A stretch of DNA of 64,000 bases from Pseudomonas fluorescens (lineage in GTDB: Bacteria; Pseudomonadota; Gammaproteobacteria; Pseudomonadales; Pseudomonadaceae): NCBI RefSeq assembly GCF_902498065.1, contig NZ_CABVIR010000007.1, positions 273,160-337,159 on the forward strand, read 5' to 3'. Position 1 is the stretch's first letter. Every line of letters starts with the position of its first letter. The notes beneath the pieces are model-generated. The model searched no databases and was not told where the DNA came from. It saw only the letters and a program-made list of their open reading frames with translations. Positions 57,841-64,000 of this stretch are shown here, one piece after another. The position numbers and the translations under genes are program-made.

Positions 57841-59399
57841 TGGTCGGCCTCCGAGGGCTGCAGACCGAAGTCGGCGGGGAAGTACTTGAGGGCGCTGGCC
57901 ACCGGGAATGGGGCCATGCCGCCCAAGGCGCACAACGAACCGTATTGCATCGTGTCGCACAGGTCCTTGAGGATGATCGCCTGTTCATCGCGACCACTTT
58001 GGTCGGGTGCGGCCAGCAGACGGTCGATCACCTCGACGCCGCGCGTCGAGCCGATGCGGCACGGCGTGCATTTGCCGCAGGATTCCTCGGCGCAGAACTG
58101 CAGGGCGAAGCGCGCCATGTGGGCCATGTCCAGCGTGTCGTCCGCCACCACTACACCACCGTGACCGAGCATCGCGCCGATGCCGGCGAACGCCTCGTAG
58201 TCCAGCGGCGTGTCGAATTGCGACGGTGGCACCCAGGCGCCGAGCGGGCCACCGACCTGAGCGGCTTTGAGCGGTCGGCCACTGGCGGTGCCGCCGCCGT
58301 AGACTTCCACCAGTTCGCGCAGGGTCAGGCCAAAGGCGCGTTCCACCAGGCCGCCGTGACGAATATTGCCCGCCAACTGGAAGGGCATGGTGCCCAGGGA
58401 ACGGCCCATGCCGTAATCGCGATAGAACTGCGCACCTTTGGCCAGAATCAGCGGCACCGAGGCCAGCGTTAGCACGTTATGCACCAACGTCGGCAGACCA
58501 AACAGCCCCTTCAACGCCGGGATCGGCGGCTTGGCGCGGACGATCCCGCGCTTGCCTTCAAGAGAATCCAGCAGCGCGGTTTCTTCACCGCAGATGTACG
58601 CGCCGGCACCGACCCGCACTTCCATGTCGAAGGCTTGGCCGCTGCCGCCGACATTGGCGCCGAGGTAACCGGCGGATCGGGCAAGGTTCAGCGCCTGACG
58701 CAAAGTGGCCACGGCGTCCGGGTATTCCGAGCGCACATAGATGTAGCCGTAAGTGGCGCCGACGGTAATGCCGGCAATCGCCATGCCTTCGATCAGCAGG
58801 AAGGGGTCGCCTTCCATCAGCATGCGGTCGGCGAAGGTGCCGGAGTCGCCTTCGTCGGCGTTGCACACAATGTATTTCTGCTCCGCCTGGGTGGCGCGCA
58901 CCGTGCGCCATTTGATCCCGGCGGGGAAGGCTGCGCCGCCACGGCCACGCAGGCCCGAATCGAACACTTCCGTCGCGGTTTGCTCACCGCCAACGCTCAC
59001 CGCCCTCGTTAAACCCTCGAAACCGCCATGGGCGCGGTAATCGTCCAGCGACAGCGGCCGGGTGATGCCGGCGCGGGCGAACAGCAGGCGTTGTTGAGAT
59101 TTGAGATAAGGCAGCTCTTCCACCAGACCCAGGGCCAGTGGGTGAGCGGATGGATCGCCTTTTAAGGCATCGAGCACCGACGGCACATCGGCAGCGGTCA
59201 ACGGACCGAAACCGATCCGACCTTGCGGACTGTCCACTTCCAGCAGCGGTTCCAGCCAATACAGGCCGCGAGAACTGGTGCGCTGCAACTCCAGCGGCCG
59301 ATTGCGTTCCTTGGCCGCAGTGATCAGGGCCACCGCCACCTCATCGGCACCCACGGCACGGGCCAGCGAATCGGTGGGCAGATAAAGAGTCGGCATCAT
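57837..59399 (-). CDS. fdsB: NAD-dependent formate dehydrogenase beta (NADH/FMN) subunit
   Basis: The diaphorase subunit, homologous to complex I NuoF with an N-terminal NuoE-like thioredoxin-fold extension. About 520 residues from MMPTLYLPTD. The FMN/NADH-binding GLRGRGGAAFPAG and the NAD region CNADEGDSGTFADR are visible, and a 4Fe-4S motif ESCGKCTPCRIG lies near the C-terminus. ATGA overlaps occur at both ends with fdsG and fdsA, so the subunits are tightly coupled. Confidence 0.95.
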   Translation of the reverse strand: MMPTLYLPTDSLARAVGADEVAVALITAAKERNRPLELQRTSSRGLYWLEPLLEVDSPQGRIGFGPLTAADVPSVLDALKGDPSAHPLALGLVEELPYLKSQQRLLFARAGITRPLSLDDYRAHGGFEGLTRAVSVGGEQTATEVFDSGLRGRGGAAFPAGIKWRTVRATQAEQKYIVCNADEGDSGTFADRMLMEGDPFLLIEGMAIAGITVGATYGYIYVRSEYPDAVATLRQALNLARSAGYLGANVGGSGQAFDMEVRVGAGAYICGEETALLDSLEGKRGIVRAKPPIPALKGLFGLPTLVHNVLTLASVPLILAKGAQFYRDYGMGRSLGTMPFQLAGNIRHGGLVERAFGLTLRELVEVYGGGTASGRPLKAAQVGGPLGAWVPPSQFDTPLDYEAFAGIGAMLGHGGVVVADDTLDMAHMARFALQFCAEESCGKCTPCRIGSTRGVEVIDRLLAAPDQSGRDEQAIILKDLCDTMQYGSLCALGGMAPFPVASALKYFPADFGLQPSEADQ

Positions 59400-59872
59400 G
59401 CGTCCTCCCGGCAAGCGTCGAGCAAGGCATCCAGACGCTCAGCACTGAGCCGCGCATGCACCCGGCCATCCAGCTCCAGCGCGGGCGAACAGGCGCAGGC
59501 ACCGAGGCAATACACCGGGCGCAAACTGATGCTGCCGTCGGCGCTGCTGCCGTGGTCATCCAGTTGCAGACGTTCGCGCAACTGCGCCGCCAGCTCTTCG
59601 GCACCACGGCTTTTGCAGGACTCGGCCCGGCACAGCCGCAGGATATGCTTGGCCGGTGGCGAGGTACGGAAGTCATGGTAAAAACTGATCACCCCGCGAA
59701 CCTCGGCCTGACTCTGGTTCAGCGCATGGGCAATCTCGGGGACGGCCACATCGGGGATGTAACCGATGCGTTCCTGAATATCGTGAAGGATGGGCAACAG
59801 TGCACCCGCAGAGCCCTTATGGCGCTCCAGCAGGCTGTTGACCAACGGCAGGTGCAGACTCTCATCGGGCAT
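59396..59872 (-). CDS. fdsG: NAD-dependent formate dehydrogenase gamma (2Fe-2S) subunit
   Basis: A 158-residue NuoE-like thioredoxin-fold subunit with a 2Fe-2S cluster: CRAESCKSRG and CLGACACSPAL supply the four Cys. It starts the minus-strand fdsGBAD operon. The upstream 670 bases to the plus-strand gene at 60542 must contain the promoter. Confidence 0.94.
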   Translation of the reverse strand: MPDESLHLPLVNSLLERHKGSAGALLPILHDIQERIGYIPDVAVPEIAHALNQSQAEVRGVISFYHDFRTSPPAKHILRLCRAESCKSRGAEELAAQLRERLQLDDHGSSADGSISLRPVYCLGACACSPALELDGRVHARLSAERLDALLDACREDA

Positions 59873-60541
59873 TCAGCAATCCTCACGGTCACGGACAAAC
59901 CAGAAGGTTGTCGGTCGTCCGAAAGTGTCGGCTGCGGCATTCACACCACGTCACGGTATCGTGGCATTTTCAGGCCGTTGGCCAGGGCACCCTGAGCGGG
60001 CATCTTGTTGTGCCCGATGCGGTCTTCGCCGCACCTCTACCGGGCATAAAGGGCAGCTTGCCACGCCGCTATTGATCGAACTGCACCAAAGCGACGTGTT
60101 CGGTTCTGCCTACGACTATCCATTAAGTCTAGATGAGTGCGGCGCGGGGCGATTGCTCACTGGCCTAATGCCCTGAGGGCTTGTCGATGGCTGATGTATA
60201 GCAAGCATTACAGGTGAGAAACAGCATCAGATCCGTAGGCAATTCAGGGAGCAGATGCGCTGATCTATCCCGCCGTCAACCGAAAGCCATTCACCCTGAG
60301 CCAAATACCTCGAGGCCAATCCCAAATCCCAGCCACCACACAAAATCCCCTGCGGGAGCCAGCCTGCTGGCGATAGCGCCAGATCAGCTCACGCAAAACA
60401 CGGATCAGAAACACAATCCCTGCAGGAGCGAACTCGCGAAAAACGCAGGAAACAGGGTCTGTCCCCGTTGCTGCCAGTGGACGGCAAGGCGGCAAAACAG
60501 TAGCTTTGCGCCACTTTTTTCATCTTTGTAACGGACTACAC
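59873..60541. other. Gap between fdsG and the exported protein gene
   Basis: About 670 bases with no supported gene. It contains a REP half near 60350-60378 (GCGGGAGCCAGCCTGCTGGC) and a diverged one near 60420-60440. The plus-strand segment 60051-60176 reads as protein-like (KGQLATPLLIELHQSDVFG) to a stop but has no credible start, and may be a gene remnant. Confidence 0.4.
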
Positions 60542-61291
60542 ATGCCCACTGTCGCTCAAGCCTCGCGCCTGTTCTGCGCAATCACTTTCGCCGTCGTGAT
60601 GACCCCGGTGCTCGCCGCCGACTGGAGTGAAACCCCGGAACACGCCAGGGAGGCCTACCTCTCCGATTGCCAGCAATTACTGAAGGTAGTGACCGAGGTG
60701 CAGAGCGGGCGCCAGACGCCCAAGGATGCTTTTCCCACTATCAAGATGTATCTGCGAACCTTTACCGTACATCGCGAGAACCTCCCCCAGTCAACCCTCG
60801 GCTCCCCCGAATACGCCCGCTGTGAGAGCGTCTTTCCCCAAGCGAAAGAGCTCGAGATCAAGGGCGGTATTGCCTACAGCGAGGAGGTCGATCAGCAGCT
60901 CCAGCAAGCCCAGACCAAACACCTGGCCTCCTCGGATTACGAGCGCGCTCGCTCCATGGGCTTCAGCGACGTCGGCGAAATCGGGCAACTCGACCAGCAC
61001 GCCGAGCTGGATGGTGAAGCGAATCTGAAGACCTTGATGATCAGGGTCGATTCTGCTTGCGGCCGCCATTTCCGCGCCGCGAAATACGTCGAACCTTACG
61101 TGATCTACACCGTCGGTCCTTCCGATGGCAGATGCGCCATTAACCGGAACGTCGCAGTGCTGGGTGGCAAAGCCGCGGAGTGGGGCGAGTACATTGATGA
61201 GGACGAGATTTTTCAGTACGTGGGGTGGAAAAAATTGCCCGGACAGGATGGATTTCCCATCAACATTCGAGTCGTAAAAGCGCTGAAGTAA
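60542..61291 (+). CDS. Exported protein of unknown function
   Basis: A 249-residue protein with a signal peptide (residues 1-24, ending VLAADW). I use the ATG at 60542 rather than an earlier frame start. The mature part is charged and helical at first (about residues 30-160) and ends in a more beta-rich domain with Cys at DSACGRHFR and DGRCAINRN. No family recognised. A PH-domain gene follows 36 bases after it and may be co-transcribed. Confidence 0.65.
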   Translation: MPTVAQASRLFCAITFAVVMTPVLAADWSETPEHAREAYLSDCQQLLKVVTEVQSGRQTPKDAFPTIKMYLRTFTVHRENLPQSTLGSPEYARCESVFPQAKELEIKGGIAYSEEVDQQLQQAQTKHLASSDYERARSMGFSDVGEIGQLDQHAELDGEANLKTLMIRVDSACGRHFRAAKYVEPYVIYTVGPSDGRCAINRNVAVLGGKAAEWGEYIDEDEIFQYVGWKKLPGQDGFPINIRVVKALK

Positions 61292-61327
61292 TCCACAGGG
61301 ATTTTTCTTAGGACGGAGGATGGACAG

Positions 61328-61696
61328 ATGATCGACTTCAACAACAAAGGCTTCTTCAAACTCAAGCAAAACGAAGAATACGCAGAACGCGTCAGTGCAC
61401 TGTTGCTGGAAGGCGAGCACGTCATCGACTCGTACAAATCCATGCGCGACGGCGTCGTGTTCACCAACAAACGCATCATCGCCGTCAACGTCCAGGGCCT
61501 CACCGGCAGCAAAAAAGACTTCACCTCACTGCCCTACAAAAACATCGTCGCCTACTCGGTAGAAACCTCCGGCACGTTTGACCTGGATTCGGAACTGGAG
61601 ATCTACTTCTCGTCACTGGGCAAAGTGAAATTCGAATTCACCGGCCGGACATCGATGGTGGAAATCTCAAAACTGATCTCCCAGCACCTGCTCTAA
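61328..61696 (+). CDS. Bacterial PH-domain protein
   Basis: A 122-residue single-domain protein of the bacterial pleckstrin-homology type (bPH). The pattern GEHVIDSYKSMRDGVVFTNKRIIAVNVQGLTGSKKDFTSLPYKNI (described here by its parts) gives the seven-strand core and C-terminal helix (SMVEISKLISQHL). These small proteins form oligomeric rings; function unknown. GGAGG lies 9 bases before the ATG. Confidence 0.8.
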   Translation: MIDFNNKGFFKLKQNEEYAERVSALLLEGEHVIDSYKSMRDGVVFTNKRIIAVNVQGLTGSKKDFTSLPYKNIVAYSVETSGTFDLDSELEIYFSSLGKVKFEFTGRTSMVEISKLISQHLL

Positions 61697-61707
61697 CCTG
61701 AATGCTC

Positions 61708-61731
61708 AAAAGCCCCGAAAACCCGGGGCTA
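61708..61731. terminator. Hairpin between convergent genes
   Basis: The stem AGCCCC / GGGGCT around GAAAACC. T residues follow only on the minus strand (GGCTTTTGAG), so it may terminate the convergent DUF3077 gene rather than the PH-domain gene. A lone REP arm (TGTAGGAGCGAGCCTGCTCG) follows at about 61743-61768. Confidence 0.45.
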
Positions 61732-61860
61732 ACGCCCACCCCCTGTAGGAGCGAGCCTGCTCGCGATAGCGCCAGACCAGCCACCACCCATGGCCAGATT
61801 CACCGCCACCACCCAAGCAAACCGCCCCCACAGCCGTCCTGCCTCACCAGCCGAAAACCA

Positions 61861-62166
61861 CTACCCCTCAGCCGTCGCCCTTTTTGAAGCTGACAAAGAA
61901 TCCCGATCCCGCGTCAGCACCTTCACCGCATCATCCACCAGCGCCTTACTCATCGACGTCAAATAATGCGCAGCCCAGGCGTGACGGTCGGTGTCTTTGG
62001 CGTAAGCCGCATCTTCGGTGAGCGTCTTGGCGAGGAACAGGAAATCGGAAGCCATGGACAACGCATCGCCGAGCGGGATGTCGCGGGTGACGTGGAATAG
62101 GGGGTTGTCGCCGCAATAGATGGCGGGGGTCAGGCCGATGGTTTTGAGTTCGGGTTGGTTGGTCAT
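61861..62166 (-). CDS. DUF3077 family protein
   Basis: A 101-residue protein of the Pseudomonas DUF3077 family, recognised from GLTPAIYCGDNPLFHVTRDIPLGDALSMASDFL and the HAWAAHYLTSMSKALVDDA segment. Function unknown; small and helical. Several paralogues are usual per genome. GGAGGCGC precedes the ATG. Confidence 0.8.
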   Translation of the reverse strand: MTNQPELKTIGLTPAIYCGDNPLFHVTRDIPLGDALSMASDFLFLAKTLTEDAAYAKDTDRHAWAAHYLTSMSKALVDDAVKVLTRDRDSLSASKRATAEG

Positions 62167-62737
62167 TGGGCGCCTCCGGTAACGGAGAGGCGATGGGGGA
62201 GGGGTGAAGCGTTACGCGATTGGGGATTGTGTAGAGGGGAAAGCCAAATTGTGTACGGATTGATGCTGCGCATTATCAGACTCCTTGATATGAGGAGCTG
62301 CCACGTTCGTTTCCACACGAATGGGTGACAGCTGTGCGCAGGGTGGAAAACCGGGAATCAAGGAAACCGGCACGCCCGAAGACGTCCCACGCACAGCCGC
62401 CATAACTCACGCCGCAGACACAAAAAAAGCGCCGGCAGACGTGATGGGGGCGCTGTTGCGCCTTGAATTACACGGGTTTCCACACCCGGTCGCTGAATTG
62501 GCAGCGACGGTGGGAGGTTATCGTGCAGACCTCGTTCCTGCAACCGTCAGAACGAGTCAAATTTGTCTCATGAAACGCGTTGAAACAGGTCAATACCATC
62601 TGTCTGCGGGTTACATATTTACGCTTCGGATCGTTGCGGGTTTACCTCATAATCGCGCGCTTCTACGTCGGTAGCGCTGCTTCTCGACTAATCTCTAGCC
62701 GCAGCCACGAGACTTTTGTTAGCCAGGGAGAAAGGCA
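62167..62737. other. Gap with overlapping short frames on both strands
   Basis: About 570 bases. Open frames exist on both strands (62212-62403 minus, 62321-62674 plus), neither with a good ribosome-binding site or recognisable family. The plus-strand frame's C-terminal part (SAGYIFTLRIVAGLPHNRALLRR) looks protein-like, so part of this may be a decayed or strain-specific gene; I do not call it. The promoter of the small peptide-ImmA gene pair should lie near 62650-62730. Confidence 0.35.
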
Positions 62738-62833
62738 ATGCCAGATATTTGGAACCAGCGTCAGTCGGATGCACCTGCCAAGGATGCGCTCGAATGTTTG
62801 CCTACCCTGTCTGAATTGCCTGCGACCCTATGA
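62738..62833 (+). CDS. 31-residue peptide coupled to the ImmA/IrrE gene
   Basis: A short frame with a strong ribosome-binding site (GGGAGAAAGG ending 2 bases before the ATG). It encodes MPDIWNQRQSDAPAKDALEC... (31 residues), acidic/neutral with one Cys, and no signal or membrane segment. Its TGA overlaps the ATG of the next gene (ATGA), so translation of the peptide probably drives translation of the metallopeptidase. It could be a leader peptide, a small antitoxin-like partner, or simply a translational entry. No homologue recognised. Confidence 0.5.
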   Translation: MPDIWNQRQSDAPAKDALECLPTLSELPATL

Positions 62834-63960
62834 GCCAAGCCGCCTTAGTTAATCCAAGCCTGCTCACATGGTCTCGTGAGCGCGCGGGTCTCTCCACTGA
62901 ACAGGTTGCTAGAAAGCTGCCTGTGAAGCCTGATCGAGTACAGGAATGGGAGGCTGGAGAGACCAGGCCGACATTCCTTCAGGCTCAAAAGTGGGCGAGC
63001 GTCGCTCACATTCCTTTTGGCTTCCTGTTTCTTCAGCAGCCGCCCGTCGAACAACTGCCTTTACCTGATCTGCGGACCGTCGGTGGGCTTGCGCCTCAAC
63101 GTCCCAGTCTTGAACTGCTGGATACCGTCAGGGATTCCATACGTAAACAGGATTGGTATCTGGAGTATCTGCAACACCAGGAGCATCAGCCGCTGGCATT
63201 TGTCGGTCGCTTCAATAGCCGATCTCGAGTCACAGATGTGGTGGAAGATATCCGCCGGACGCTCGGCGTGAACCCTGACGCTGCTCGATTGGATTACGAC
63301 AAATACAGCCGTGCCTTGATCGAGGCAGCGGAAGCAGCTGGCATTTTGGTTATGCGCAGTGGCATAGCTCTAGGAAATACTCATCGCAAACTTGAAGTCA
63401 GCGAGTTTCGGGGGGTTGCCATCAGTAATGTCCACGCCCCCGTTGTATTCGTAAACAGTTCCGACGCCCCCACCGCCCGGCTATTCACGTTGCTCCACGA
63501 ACTGGCCCATATCTGGATTGGCAGCAGCGGAGTGTCTGACGGGAACTCCGCGAATGGACGAGACGAGGAACGATTCTGCAATGCAGTTGCAGGCGAGTTT
63601 CTGGCTCCGGAAGCCCAATTCCGCACCCTGTGGAACGCCAATGTTAACTGGGAAGAAAACCTGGCTCCGCTGGCCACTCGGTTTCACATCAGTAAATTGG
63701 CGATCGGTCGCCGCGCATTGGATCTTGGCTATGTAAACCAGGCGCAATACAACGCTTACTATCGAATGATCCTCAAGGCTTTTCAGGATAAAGAAGGTGG
63801 AGCGGGTGACTATTACCGTAATGCCACCGCGAAAAACAGTCCTCGCCTAAGCAAAGCGGTGCTGACTGAAGCAATAAGTGGCCGGATGCTGCTGCGCGAC
63901 GCGGGACATTTGCTCGGCGTGCAATCGGCCAAACTAAGGGGGGGCGCCAAAAGATCGTAG
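62830..63960 (+). CDS. HTH-ImmA/IrrE family metallopeptidase
   Basis: A 376-residue protein with an N-terminal XRE-type helix-turn-helix (SRERAGLSTEQVARKLPVKPDRVQEWEAG) and a central COG2856 metallopeptidase domain with the zinc motif HELAH (LLHELAHIWIG) and a downstream Glu in AVAGEFLAP. This architecture is common for toxin-antitoxin-like modules and mobile-element regulators that cleave a partner repressor. Its partner is often encoded directly beside it; here the window ends 40 bases later. Confidence 0.87.
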   Translation: MSQAALVNPSLLTWSRERAGLSTEQVARKLPVKPDRVQEWEAGETRPTFLQAQKWASVAHIPFGFLFLQQPPVEQLPLPDLRTVGGLAPQRPSLELLDTVRDSIRKQDWYLEYLQHQEHQPLAFVGRFNSRSRVTDVVEDIRRTLGVNPDAARLDYDKYSRALIEAAEAAGILVMRSGIALGNTHRKLEVSEFRGVAISNVHAPVVFVNSSDAPTARLFTLLHELAHIWIGSSGVSDGNSANGRDEERFCNAVAGEFLAPEAQFRTLWNANVNWEENLAPLATRFHISKLAIGRRALDLGYVNQAQYNAYYRMILKAFQDKEGGAGDYYRNATAKNSPRLSKAVLTEAISGRMLLRDAGHLLGVQSAKLRGGAKRS

Positions 63961-64000
63961 AATGATTTATTTTATAATGTTATTCTCCTTTCGGCTAGTG

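Noticed and set aside
62321..62674. 117-codon plus-strand frame
   Set aside because: No ribosome-binding site or recognised family, and an overlapping frame exists on the other strand; described only as an unresolved gap.

Overview
The window looks like a chromosomal segment of a fluorescent-group Pseudomonas. Support comes from the high G+C coding bias with long antisense shadow frames, a complete-looking alginate operon in Pseudomonas order (algD-8-44-K-E-G-X-L-I-J), a cyoABCDE quinol oxidase operon, and many copies of the Pseudomonas REP palindrome (the GAGC-GGC-type 'GGGAGC..GCGAT' element) in the gaps between genes.

Layout. Bases 1-14153 (minus strand) hold the alginate operon, cut at the left edge inside algJ. 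Upstream of algD are a long leader and an AlgU-like promoter. A REP doublet lies inside the 5' end of algK, and a terminator-like hairpin separates algD from alg8. Bases 14976-22159 hold housekeeping genes: yaaA, a divergent polysaccharide deacetylase, a PIN-PhoH protein, moaCDE, an orphan cationic amino-acid binding protein and dsbB. Bases 22990-27833 hold the cyo operon.

Bases 28097-40459 are the most unusual part: a compact, NRPS/PKS-free putative small-molecule pathway. Two MocR-type (GntR-aminotransferase) regulators bracket it. The first unit encodes an MFS exporter, an ATP-grasp ligase, a RidA-like protein and a cupin, and ends in a terminator. The second unit encodes a GST-like protein, a KamA-type radical SAM/PLP aminomutase homologue, a class IV aminotransferase, a TauD/clavaminate-synthase-type 2OG oxygenase, an AurF-type diiron N-oxygenase and a lactonase-type metallo-beta-lactamase-fold hydrolase. 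The enzyme set suggests an N-oxygenated, possibly beta-amino-acid-derived product joined by an amide bond and exported. I cannot name the product.

Bases 40679-54571 are mixed: two unrecognised or poorly known proteins, a two-component system divergent from an exported methionine-sulfoxide repair operon (Tat-type MsrB, DipZ-like electron carrier, MsrA), a PAS-GGDEF diguanylate cyclase, a LysR regulator beside an acetylornithine-aminotransferase-like gene, a YefM-YoeB toxin-antitoxin pair with a recognisable operator, a P-loop kinase, a PhoD-like phosphatase and a small exported protein. Bases 54740-59872 encode an NAD-dependent molybdenum/tungsten formate dehydrogenase (fdsGBAD) with ATGA overlaps at every junction. 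The right end carries small accessory genes (PH-domain protein, DUF3077 protein) and a peptide-coupled HTH-ImmA/IrrE metallopeptidase. Local A+T rises at the last bases, so an accessory island may continue past the edge.

No tRNA, rRNA, CRISPR array, intact insertion sequence or prophage was recognised.
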